Shown in pieces: positions 11,393 to 21,221 of a DNA stretch of 64,000 bases (the first letter of the stretch is position 1; every line of letters begins with the position of its first letter). The translations under genes and the position numbers were made by a program. The DNA lies in NCBI GenBank assembly GCA_028554645.1, contig JAQOOI010000051.1, positions 62,001 through 126,000 on the forward strand, in the 5' to 3' direction. Under the pieces are notes generated by a model. The model ran no database searches and was not told where the DNA came from. It was given only the letters and a program-made list of their open reading frames with translations. The DNA comes from Omphalotus guepiniiformis (taxonomy: Eukaryota; Basidiomycota; Agaricomycetes; Agaricales; Omphalotaceae).

Positions 11393-11920
11393 GCTCCAAT
11401 GCAAAATTCTGGGTCTGGGATGAATTCTAATGGACACAATGGTGCTCCTAGGTCGTCTCAGGTCTCCTCTGTTCATAACAATTCTCACTCTGACTCTAAT
11501 TGCTACATGTGTGATGAACCTGGACATAGATCTGTGGACTGTTCCCATCAACTTAGATTTATCAGGTTGGGGTGGATGACCAAAAACAGTGCTGGTAAAT
11601 GGGCATTAAAAGATGGAGTGTATTGGCCAAGAGCTGATCCTTCAGATACTCGGTCTAAGAAAGATAAGATTGAGGAAATTGCCAGAAGACATGGTTGGGA
11701 CCAATCTCCCACTCATGTTGACCAGAATCTGTATGCTTTTGAGGAAGAGGATACTGCTGTAATGGCAGGCCCTTCTCAAAACAGTTCACTAGATGCTATA
11801 AACAGTCTTGTTGCGCAGTTCAGTCATGTTTGTACTACACTACAGAATTTAGCTCCAGTTGCTAACTCGGAGAAAAAGCAGATTCTGAAGAGAGATAGTA
11901 CCTCTGAGTCAAAAAACTAG
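11393..11920 (+). pseudogene. gag: Element B Gag C-terminal remnant
   Basis: Nucleocapsid end of Gag, closely similar to residues about 350-540 of the C-element Gag. The zinc knuckle CYMCDEPGHRSVDC has the canonical CX2CX4HX4C spacing. A Ser/Asn-rich region precedes it. The N-terminal capsid part is lost in the LTR-gag deletion. The frame ends at TAG 11918-11920, immediately after the heptamer AAAAAAC, and protease continues in the -1 frame. Confidence 0.85.
11911..11917 (+). promoter_or_regulatory. Gag-protease -1 frameshift site, A AAA AAC
   Basis: In the Gag frame the codons are tca aaa aac tag, so the heptamer has the X XXY YYZ phase and ends one base before the stop codon. A -1 slip leads straight into the frame that continues with protease and matches the fused C-element protein. 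A AAA AAC is an established slippery sequence in retroviral gag-pro overlaps. Confidence 0.8.
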
Positions 11921-13322
11921 AGGTTCCAATGAAGGAGTTTGGTGTAGAAGATGTGTTTTCACAACATCCTTCTCACAGAGCAAGTCAAACTCCTGAGGAA
12001 TTTAATCTTGCAAAGAGAAAGAAAATGGAAGTCTTGTTACCCACCTTGAAACCATCTGAAAAGGAGAAATACAGACCCCCTGCCATGAGAAAAGAACAAG
12101 TTTGTTTTGAGCTACCTGTTGAATCTGACACTGAGGAGCCTGAGTCTCCCTCTGACATGGAGTTTGATACTGCATGGAGAGTTTTCAACTGACCATTTGA
12201 CAATGTACAAGCAATTAATAGGCCACCTATACCAAAAGGAGCGCCTGTAGGGAGCCAACACAAGTCAAAGGAAGGTGATATTACTCAGTCCAGAACTAGA
12301 GAAGGAATGAATAGTGACATAAAGAATGCTATTGTTTATACAAAGCCTTTGCGCAAATCTGAGCCTGATTTCAAGCTTAGAAACTCATTGTTCAAACCTG
12401 GTCTTGCTGAAGAGATAGCAGTCAAAATCTTTAGGTCTGAGATAGATATTAGTAGTGGTGACCTCATTGCTATATCTCCTGCACTACAGAAAATCATGCA
12501 GAGAAAGTTGAAGAACAGTATAAACAGCCTATAAAGGCTTTTGTTCAAGAGGTTAGGGATGAAGATGATCCTGAGTATGGTACTCAACTTGAGGAAGATG
12601 TTACTCTGTCTAAGGCAACCTATATGGTTAATGTTGATGATATGGCCTATGAGAGGGAAGATGTGTTTATTATCTTAGATGAAGACACAGATGACCTTAA
12701 GAAAGGTTCAGTGGTTCACAAGGATGTTGTGGATCAATATCAACGAGATATTCCTTCAGAAGAAAGAGATAAGATCATTATAGTAGCCAGTCAGACTGAC
12801 AGTCTAAAGGCAATCTATCCAAAGATAAACTACTCTGACCAACAAATTGAGACAGTCATTGACAGTGGCTCTCAAATTGTATCAATGGACACTAGAGTTG
12901 CAATTGGTTTAGGCCTAAGATGGGACCCTGCTACAGTAATCCATATGCAAAGTGCAAATGGGCAACTACAAGCAACAAGGGGACTAGCTAGGAATGTACC
13001 ATTTACCTTTGGAGAAATTACAATCTATATGCAGATACATGTAATAGATAAAGTGCCTTATGATGTTCTCTTGGGGAGACCATTTGATGTGTTGACAAGC
13101 AGTGTGATAAGGAACTTTGAGACTGGAGAGCAAGAAATCACTATCACAGATCCAAACAGCGGAATGAAGTGTACAATGGGCACATATGATAGAGGTCATG
13201 GAGTAAAGGTCAAACCTGTACCCGGTGAACCGAAACTTGTCCCAGAAACACAAAAATATTCGAGTATCCCACTCAAGCCCGAGGGGGAGACTGAAAATTT
13301 TCATCGGACCTTAATGAACTGA
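11921..13322 (+). pseudogene. Element B protease-region ORF, broken
   Basis: This corresponds to the C-terminal half of the C-element Gag-protease protein. The aspartic protease motif V-I-D-S-G-S-Q is intact near 12862. Breaks relative to C are a TGA at 12190-12192, where the relative has an Arg codon (consistent with CGA to TGA), and a small deletion near 12517 that shifts the frame before it reopens at 12624. The reading frame ends at 13320-13322, overlapping pol. Confidence 0.85.
13295..13301 (+). promoter_or_regulatory. Protease-pol -1 frameshift site, A AAT TTT
   Basis: The codons in the protease frame are gaa aat ttt cat, giving the X XXY YYZ heptamer AAATTTT. The -1 frame is open from here into RT. 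The same heptamer sits at the same codons in elements C and E. Confidence 0.8.
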
Positions 13323-15043
13323 TAGGAGATCGGGGAGAGGTTGCTGTTTGTATTGAAATAGATGATGGAAATGCTACCATTGCTGGATTTAAGCTGCCAG
13401 ATGCGAAATTGTTCTCAGAACCTGAAAAGGCTGAAGCATTTGTGTTTGCAGCTGAATCCACCATAAGAGAAAAAGATAAAGGTGCTGCAGATACAGTTAG
13501 ATCATATCTAAATCGTTCTGTAGACTCTGAAAAGAAGCAGGTGTATTGTACCTGGCGTGAAAATCAAACTTTGGATGAAAATCTGGAGTTAGATACTCCA
13601 CCAGCGCCTGTATACAATGAGGAACCAGTATCTAAGTGTCAACAAAGGAGGATTGACAAGTGTAAATCTGTTAAAGAAAAGCACAAACAATTGCCTTTTA
13701 GACCTAGATGGAGCAGAAATGCTAATGGAAACAAGTTTGCTGAGTTAGTGACTGTATTGGCTTTAAGAAAGTACAAACCAGTTGCTGTAAAAGTTAAACC
13801 TGTTAAAGCTACATTGCCTGCAGAGTTCCGCATTGAGAGAAAGATCATAGGAAATCTGTTAAAGGATATGCCTGAGCTACCTACTCATCCACCAGAATTC
13901 ACTCCTGGGGAGAGGTATACTCAAGAAAGAAAAGAAATTATAGACAAGAATCATAATGAAGGTTTCTTATGGCCTGAAGAAATGAAGCTTGTACATCATC
14001 TCATGAAAGTCCAAGAGAAATCATTTGCATGGGAAGCATCTGAAGGTGGAACTTTTAATACAGAGCTCTTTCCTCCAGTGAAGTTTCCAGTATTGCCTCA
14101 CACACCATGGGTGGAAAGGGATATTCCTATACCTCCAGGGATCTATGATCAAGTGTGTAAGATGATCAAGGACAAGATAGATGCTGGTGTATATGAGCCT
14201 TCTAGTTCATCCTATAGATCTAAATGGTTCTGTGTCTCAAAGAAAGATGGAAAAAGCTTAAGATTGGTACACAGTTTGGAACCACTCAATAAAGTGACTA
14301 TCCAACATTCAGGAATTCCTCCTGCAACTGCAGATATAGCTAGAAGCTTTTCTGGAAGAGCATGTTTGGGATTACTGGATATCTTTGTTGGCTATGATGA
14401 GAGACTGGTTGATGAAAGTTCAAGAGATCTTACAACCTTCCAGACACCTTTTGGCCCATATAGATTAGTGAAGTTTACTATGGGTTGGACAAACTCTGTT
14501 CCTATCTATCATGATGATGTTACATATATCTTCAGAGATGAAATTCCACATGTAACTAAACCTTACATTGATGATGTACCAGTAAAAGGTCCTGCATCTC
14601 GTTATGAAACTCCAGATGGAGGATATGGGACTATACCTGAGAATTCTGGCATCAGAAGGTTTGTGTGGGAGCATCTACAGAATATGAACAGAATTGTACA
14701 GAGAATGAAACATGCTGGTGGTACTTTTGCTGGTACCAAAGCTTTTATCTGTGTAGCTGAAGGTGATGTTGTTGGACATCATGTCAGTTATGAAGGAGAA
14801 AAACCAGTTGAACGGCTAGCTGAGGTTGTTCTGACTTGTGATGCATCAAAATGGTCTGAAAAGAAAGATATCCGGTCATTTTTGGACACTGCTGGTCAGA
14901 TGAGAATGTTCATAAAGGATTATACTAAGAAAGCTAGACCTTTAACAATCTTAACTGGAGATGTACCGTTTCAAATGGGTCCTGCAGAGTTAGAAGCTGT
15001 AGAAATGATTAAAGATGGGATTAGGAATGCTCCGGCACTCCGT
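13302..15043 (+). pseudogene. pol: Element B Pol, first part (RT), cut by solo LTR D
   Basis: The RT domain is very similar to the C-element Pol. The catalytic Y-I-D-D is preserved near 14563. Substitutions at otherwise conserved sites include L-P-M-G-W to F-T-M-G-W and F-L-G-T-A to F-L-D-T-A, as expected for a decaying copy. The frame runs to the N-A-P-A-L-R motif at the RT/RNase H boundary and is interrupted at 15044 by D. The rest of Pol resumes at 31020 with a 4-bp duplication, ccgt. Confidence 0.9.
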
Positions 15044-15347
15044 TGATACGACCGCAGGAATACCACTACCATTTTTGGCCTCGTGGGATTGATCACTCCA
15101 GTACCAACCTACTAAGTACACTGTATAGTCCTAAGTTCCGCGGTGTATTATGCACATTCAACCACTAGTATATGTGTACAAAGGTGTACAAGACTGTAGA
15201 ACGGCACTAAATGGGTCTTCTCAGTGTAGGTATTACCTAAGTATGCACTCAAGTAAAGCGTTGCGGCACTTGTTCTAAGGTCCGACGTGTATAACTTGTT
15301 GGCCCCAATACTGTATAAACCAACGCGTAGGTAACAAAGTACCGCGG

Positions 15348-16724
15348 TGATGCGCTGATTTTCGGCACCTGCATTAAAAGCCAGGTGATTAATCATTTTA
15401 GGCATTTGCAGTGAGGTATTAGAGGGTTGAAAGGTGCCCGCCTTGTCAATCAAAATGTGTTGTGAATTGAGTAATAAAGCATGTTCTATTACCTACAGTA
15501 CAACATGTGTATCAAGGTTCTAGGCTAGTCAGTACAGTTGTGATGTAGAGAATTGTTCAATAGCCATCCACTGTTGAATCAGACTCACCCAATCTCGTAA
15601 CGAGAACTCTGACATCACAACGTCAATTGCATCATATAACTATTAGGGGAACATCTTCCTCCGGTCAATAAAGAATAAAAACCCGGCAGAAACTAAAAAT
15701 GGATGGAACGCGAAATAGAGTCGAAATAATGGATCTAGAATAGTTGTGGGGTATTTACTCCTTAATTAATCGCCAGGAACAAAAGTTGAGCGAGGAAATT
15801 TGCTTCGATTAATTGTCCGGTGAAAATTGCTTGACAAAAAACCGGTTAGGAGGTGTAAAAACTCGATCAGTAAAATTTCTCGGAATACTACTGAATTGAA
15901 GGAGTTCCTTTAACGAAACAATGTGATACTTTGAGGGGTATAATTTCTATCAGGTGATTAATCCTATGGAACCCGGATGCCCGAGAAATGTCAAGGAAAT
16001 CCGTAAAAATGAAATAAAGGGGCTGAATATTGCCTATAATAAAAATAATGGAATTAAAACGCATTTTTGAGGTTTTGCCTCATAAAATAGATCTATAACA
16101 AGTAATAATGGACATACTTGACACAGATACTTACAACCTACATACACGGATATAGGTATATATGTAAAACAGGACAGTTTAGCTATAATTTCCGTTTTTA
16201 TTAATTTTGGACTGGCAGTATGTATAAAAGGGCAGTAACTTGGAGAGAGAAAATCCAGGAGAGTACCATAGAGTCACAGGGTCACTGGGGATTGTCTTTA
16301 TAATGTGAATCGTGCCTGTGAAGGGAAATCCTACCAAAAACATAAAGTTGCCCTGGTCTGTTTATAGTCCGGTGTTTATTGCGATATTGTATAAAGATCA
16401 TTGTTGGTTGAATTGAACTGGTTGTGTTATTGGAATTGGTTGTTTGATCTTGTGGTCAATTGGTTGTGATTGTGCAGTGAACACCTGTCTTGTTCAAAAC
16501 CGTCTTGTGCTACTTTTTGCCTTAGTGCATTTTAAAAGCACAGCTATAAAGTTCTTGTGATAAAGATATAAAGTTCTAATAAAGAGCCATAAGTTTGGTC
16601 GTGCGGAACCTTCGACAACGCCCCCCTCAGACTCGCACCTTTCGAGTGACTTGGTTGTTTTGGTTGTTTTTGGGTTTTTGTCATTAGCCCTTTAGCAGTT
16701 CATTTCCCCGATTCATTCTCATCA
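15348..16724 (+). repeat. Element E 5' LTR (1377 bp)
   Basis: It starts TGATG and ends CATCA, a perfect 5-bp terminal inverted repeat. A TATAAAAG promoter core is at 16223-16230, and AATAAA-type signals occur at about 15472 and 16566. It is followed by two bases and the primer-binding site. The same LTR recurs as the 3' LTR, in solo LTR F and at the right edge of the window. Confidence 0.95.
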
Positions 16725-16726
16725 TC

Positions 16727-16743
16727 TGGAGCCCACCGCGAGG
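16727..16743 (+). other. Element E primer-binding site
   Basis: TGGAGCCCACCGCGAGG starts two bases after the LTR. It begins TGG, as expected for pairing with a tRNA 3' CCA end. The same 17 bases sit at the same spacing in element C, although the LTRs are unrelated in sequence. The tRNA was not identified. Confidence 0.8.
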
Positions 16744-16898
16744 GTCAAAAGTACAAATTGACTTCGTGAGGGACAAATTCGTGGCTTTCTAACGGAATTT
16801 TACCGTTTGAATTACAAGGAAATTTGTGTTGTGCAATAAAGTACTGTGTTGTTCTATACAGTGCTACATAGAGCTTTTGCTTTATTTTTGGATTGTGA

Positions 16899-18722
16899 AG
16901 TTCACTGGTCAAAATTAGTGGACCTAGCAAACCTAAACCAAAACGTCAGACAAAGAATTCCCAAAGAGCTGGTGAAGAAGTTTTAAACTTTCAATCCAGA
17001 TCTTCTACAAGAGAAAGAAGTGTTACTAGTTCCGCATCTAAGGGCAAAGGGAAATCAGTACCAGAGCCTGAAAGTGTTGATCCAGTATTACCTGGTTCTT
17101 TTGTTCTGTCATCTGACAATAATCGGGAGTTCATACCCGGTGAATTTGATCGTTTACGTCCGCCTAAATCTACTGTTGGATTTGGAAAGTCTTATAGACT
17201 ACCTGCTTCAGCACAAAAATCTAAAAAGAGTTTCAGAGAAGTTACTACTATGCCTGCTACTAGTACTACTGGTGCTGGTCCAAGTGGACAAAGTAGAGGA
17301 GATGATGATATACCCAGAAACAATGATAATACAAGGACAACTTTTGTGGGAGTTCATGAACTTTCCCCAGAAGCATTGAAGGAAATCCAGAATGATAAGC
17401 TTCCTAAGAAATCAAAAATGGCACCTATTTTTGACCATGTAGATCCTGGCAGTTTGATAAGCTGGTTGGAACAAGTGGAAGAAATATTCCTGAAAATGGG
17501 AATTAAAGATGATGCAGCAAAGATTTACTTAGCTACAGACTGGATGACTCATGATACAAAGAAAAGGGTTGAAGCTTACCCTGAAACAAAAAGTAGAAAG
17601 TGGGGAACATTCAAAGATGCTTTGAAACAAAACTTTCCAGAGTCTTCTTTAGAAGAAGGAGGTTCTCTGACCAAGTTGAGAAAGTTAAATTCAGAGTATG
17701 CATATATTCCATTGAAGAACTTTGATAAGTTCTTTAATTTTAAAAGGCTGTTTGAATATGAGTATAAGAAAGCTGCAAAGCCACCTGCTGTTATCTCTAA
17801 CTTAGAGGCAGTAACTCTGTTTGGCAGATCCTTAGAACCTGCTTTCTGGGATAAAGTAAAGGATAGACTGGAAAAGACTTATATAGCTAATCCAGATAAT
17901 CCTAGAAGAAGAGAAGACAAGTATCCTATTGAGGATGTGATAGCTGCTGCTGCCCACATCTGTGAGAATAACATGGATGATGGTTTTGCAATAGTTGGCA
18001 TGTCTCTAGCTTCTGAAACAGAAAGAGAAAGAAGTTACACACCTTTTAATATTAAAAGGGAGAATGTTGAGAAGAATGAATTTGAAAGAAAGATTGCTGA
18101 TACAATGGATAGGCATGAAGTTGCCTTGAAACAGGTGCAATCTAGATTTGAAGAGAATCAAGCTACCTTGATCTCTCAAGTTCAAAAGGTTCTTGCAGAA
18201 ACATTAGGTGGTAACAATGGTATGAATATACCACACATGCAATCTATTGCTATGGGTCAGAACCGTGGTAATAGATATGCAAACCCACAAGGACCTACAG
18301 AATATTCTTGTTATTTCTGTGGTGAGAAAGGGCATATTGCTACAAATTGTCCTCACCAGAAATCACAGTTTGAGAAGGGATATTTAGTTAGGAATGCAAG
18401 AGGAATGATAGTCATGAAAGATGGACAAGTTGCTCCATCTGGTGATATGAATTCTTCTAGAAAGGACAAAATTGAAGCTATTGCTAAACAAAAAGGTTGG
18501 GATAAGGAAGTTGGCAAAAATGCCTTCATCTTTGCAGAAGAAAGTGACATGGGATATAATATGCCTAGTGGACCTTCTGAACCTCAACATAATAGTTTTG
18601 ATATGTCAGTCTTTACCAACACATTGTTGAAGATTTCAGAAAGATTGGACAGAATTGAAAATCAGGATAAAAGCCAGACTTCAAATGGTCAGGCTTCTTA
18701 CTTGAACCAGTCGGGAAACTAA
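16899..18722 (+). CDS. gag: Element E Gag
   Basis: Structural Gag polyprotein. The first ATG is at 17250 (490 residues), but the frame is open from 16899 and the stretch before the ATG matches the equivalent stretch of the C-element frame (S-L-V-K-I-S, then a basic Lys/Arg-rich region). Translation may therefore start upstream at a near-cognate codon (CTG at 16905) or after splicing. A capsid-like helical region is followed by a zinc knuckle, CYFCGEKGHIATNC, at residues 354-367 from the ATG. The stop TAA at 18720-18722 directly follows GGGAAAC. Confidence 0.88.
   Translation, partial: SSLVKISGPSKPKPKRQTKNSQRAGEEVLNFQSRSSTRERSVTSSASKGKGKSVPEPESVDPVLPGSFVLSSDNNREFIPGEFDRLRPPKSTVGFGKSYRLPASAQKSKKSFREVTTMPATSTTGAGPSGQSRGDDDIPRNNDNTRTTFVGVHELSPEALKEIQNDKLPKKSKMAPIFDHVDPGSLISWLEQVEEIFLKMGIKDDAAKIYLATDWMTHDTKKRVEAYPETKSRKWGTFKDALKQNFPESSLEEGGSLTKLRKLNSEYAYIPLKNFDKFFNFKRLFEYEYKKAAKPPAVISNLEAVTLFGRSLEPAFWDKVKDRLEKTYIANPDNPRRREDKYPIEDVIAAAAHICENNMDDGFAIVGMSLASETERERSYTPFNIKRENVEKNEFERKIADTMDRHEVALKQVQSRFEENQATLISQVQKVLAETLGGNNGMNIPHMQSIAMGQNRGNRYANPQGPTEYSCYFCGEKGHIATNCPHQKSQFEKGYLVRNARGMIVMKDGQVAPSGDMNSSRKDKIEAIAKQKGWDKEVGKNAFIFAEESDMGYNMPSGPSEPQHNSFDMSVFTNTLLKISERLDRIENQDKSQTSNGQASYLNQSGN
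18713..18719 (+). promoter_or_regulatory. Gag-protease -1 frameshift site, G GGA AAC
   Basis: The Gag-frame codons are tcg gga aac taa. GGGAAAC is a canonical -1 slippery heptamer, here directly before the stop. The -1 frame continues open to 18961 and aligns with the C-element fused protein. Confidence 0.85.
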
Positions 18723-18961
18723 GTGTTCCGATGATGGGATCTAGTACTAGAAATATGTACAGTACCGCAAAGAAGGTCCCTGAGGATAAACAAAGAGTTG
18801 GTATTAAAAAGAGAATGGAAGTAGAAATTATTAGGCCTAAAGGGTTTGATAAAAGGTTGTATGTACCTCCGCCCTTGAGAATGGAGGAGTTAGAGAAAGA
18901 AACAAAGGATAATGAAGAGGCTTTACTAAGAGATCAAGAGGAGACCAAGGCGAACCGATAG
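18723..18961 (+). pseudogene. Start of the element E protease-region ORF, cut by the inversion
   Basis: This -1 frame continues Gag and includes the Y-V-P-P-P-L-R-M-E-E block that corresponds to Y-R-P-P-A-M-R-K-E in B and C. Similarity to the family stops near 18945, where the inverted segment begins. The remainder, including the protease active site, is on the minus strand at 26317-25148. The residues from 18946 to the stop at 18959-18961 are read from the out-of-frame tail of gene Y. Confidence 0.75.
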
Positions 18962-19053
18962 CCGTAGACCCCGCGTTTTTAGACAAGGCTAGAGAAACTG
19001 CAAATCAAAGTGCAGGAGTTGGGGAATTGCAGGAGGTAAGTCCAGAAGCTTAG
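18946..19053 (+). pseudogene. Detached 3' end of gene Y of element E
   Basis: Read on the plus strand in the frame ending at TAG 19051-19053, this encodes QGEPIAVDPAFLDKARE and a short tail. It fits the place held by N-F-I-V-V-D-P and R-F-V-V-V-D-P in the Y proteins of B and C. The main Y body on the minus strand ends at S-T-N-D (26323). Joining the two restores the family spacing exactly, so this is the part of Y carried off by the inversion. Confidence 0.8.
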
Positions 19054-19746
19054 GCACTGGACTTACACTTTCTATTCATTCTATTCACCCCAGCTCCTTC
19101 TTTTGAACGCGTTTATCTCTGCTTTTCTTGACGGTCTTATTTCGTTGTAGGTCGCCACTCGTCGAAACGAACACTTTATACGAACATTATCTTTACCATA
19201 CCGCTGTTTGTACCTAAGTTTAAGTTCTACCTCTTGCTTGTAGACACTTAGGGTACTAAAATATCATTATCATTGTGACTTCTTTTGCTTATTATGAGTG
19301 AATTCAAACCTTAAGATTCTAAGAAATCGAAGTTGCAGCTGACTTTTTGAAGTCCGGCTGAAATTCAAAATCAAAGATTGTCGCTCAGCGCTTAAATTCC
19401 ATATTAAGAAATGACCACAACATTCAATATTACATTCTTTTTACTTTGTTTTTCCTTTTATTCTTTTATGTTTCTTTTAATTTGGGGGACGATTATACAC
19501 CAGATAATAATTATATTTATAATTTTTCCACAACTTGTCACCCTCTCCCCCAAACCAAAAATTTCAGCGCCCCCGCTGAACATTATACCCCTAAGAGAAT
19601 TTGAAGACGATTTTTCGACCTCAAAAATTTTCCGCCAGGTACAATACATTTTTCAGCTATAAAAGAACAAATGTGAGGATCGTAAATTGCATCGAACCAA
19701 CATTCATTCGTTCTATAACTCGTTATCACAAGCTCTTACTTTCTCA
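19054..19746. other. Gene X upstream region of element E, with a reversed purine-tract block
   Basis: No gene is seen in these 690 bases. At 19541-19560 the minus strand reads TTTTGGTTTGGGGGAGAGGG, close to the polypurine tract before the 3' LTR (28691-28702). Because the segment is inverted, this corresponds to the internal purine block of C (54568-54590) and B (35186-35208). The rest is A+T-rich and presumably holds the promoter of gene X. Confidence 0.6.
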
Positions 19747-21064
19747 ATGGCCCCCACTCCCTCTTTCATCAAAGAAGACTGGCTTGCTTTGCTGGAACTT
19801 CGTCGCGGCACCTTTGATCGTGCTCGTGCTCGTAACGTTCCCGATGGAGAGATGTTCCAATTCGCTAAGACGCTTTGTGACTTCTTGGTACGTTATTTCA
19901 TTTTTAATAATCGTCCGGCGTTTAATAATAATTCGAGTTTAAGGTTAAACCCCTCGATATGGCTACTACAGCTGCCGACGACGAACTCTTCAAGAAGTTT
20001 GAAGACAACGTCACTGCCCTGCAGGCGGTTATGGCGGCTCGTCCTCAAATGTCGCCTCTTCGTTCTGTAGCCGGACTTCAGAAACACCTTGACCGTATGG
20101 TTCAAGAACGTCTCAAGAATGCCGCTGCTGCTGCTGAAGCAGTCGCTAAGGCTAAGGAAGAAGGTAACAATCGGAAACGCAAGGTACAATTATCTACCGG
20201 ACTTATATTCATTATCTAACTTTATTCCAGGGCAAGGAAACTCCCAAGTCAAAGGCTGTTTGTGACGACGACGACAATGTTGAAGTCATTATTACCCCTT
20301 CTCTTGACAAAACTGTCGGTGAAGCACTTGTAAGTAATTTCCGCCTGGTAATTAATACTTTGTACTAACATTTTGTACACATTGTTCTTACAGATGGCTG
20401 ACGGTACCAAGGACTCTAGCAGTGCTAAAGAAGCTAGTGCCATCAAGAATCTTACTGTAAGTCACTCATTATTTTCAACCGGACATATATTAATTCGTTA
20501 CTAGTTCCGTAAAGCAGAACTTATTGCGAACCAACACGCCGTTGTAAGCATGCCATACTCAGCAGTTCCTGGATTGGATCAATCCTCTGGCGCGTACAGG
20601 AAGGCTAACCACTACATTTCGAAGGGCTTTGCGACATCCGGCCAAAAACGACTTAAGTTGGAAACAGCTGTTTCAAACCTTAGTGAAGAAACTGACTGTA
20701 AGTACACACTTAATAGTATTCAATATACATTCTGACATTATTCTTTATAGTTGAGAAGGCCCTACGTGATATGGCTCACACCAGTGTTCTTAAGACACTC
20801 GCGTTCGTTCCATACTACGATTACGACCAGCTCACACTTGAATCTCTTAAGGCTATACACAATTGCCTTCGTACGGAGTGTTCTACCCTCGCACACATTG
20901 TTCAAACCAACGGTGCTCGTTATCGTGACATGCAGAAGCTAGCAGACAATCTTTCCTTAGTTATTAAGAAGAAGTCCATTAAAGGTAGTTCCGATGTGGA
21001 TGGAGATGACTCCATGGACTCAGTAGATTCTACCTCTGCCACCGACATGACCACTGACGAGTAG
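19747..21064 (+). CDS. Gene X of element E (plus strand because of the inversion), six exons
   Basis: Exons are 19747-19887, 19944-20183, 20231-20329, 20394-20456, 20505-20697 and 20751-21064. All introns are GT-AG with consistent phases, giving 349 residues. The family is not recognised. The order of parts is M-A-P start, an Ala/Lys-rich helical region ending N-R-K-R-K, an acidic D-D-D-D stretch, an exon starting M-A-D-G, and a C-terminal helical domain beginning near V-P-Y-Y-D-Y-D-Q-L. The X gene of element C has the same order and the same exon edges (K-K-R-K, M-A-D-G, E-E-T-D) despite strong divergence, so this is a conserved gene. Nuclear function is inferred only from the basic and acidic patches. 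Confidence 0.75.
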
Positions 21065-21221
21065 TTCCCCTGGTACCACTTTATTTACAACGTTCTTTTT
21101 AAATGTCCGGCATATATTATATATACCTAAACACTGTCCTTACTATACATTATGTTCATACTCAGAGTCGTGTAGTGACTAGATGAATTTGTAATGAAGG
21201 ATACTAGTTGCAACTTTGAGT

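Noticed and set aside
19747..21064. Gene X of E as an independent host gene trapped in a transposon
   Set aside because: Homologues with the same exon layout sit at the equivalent place in elements B and C, so it belongs to the element family.
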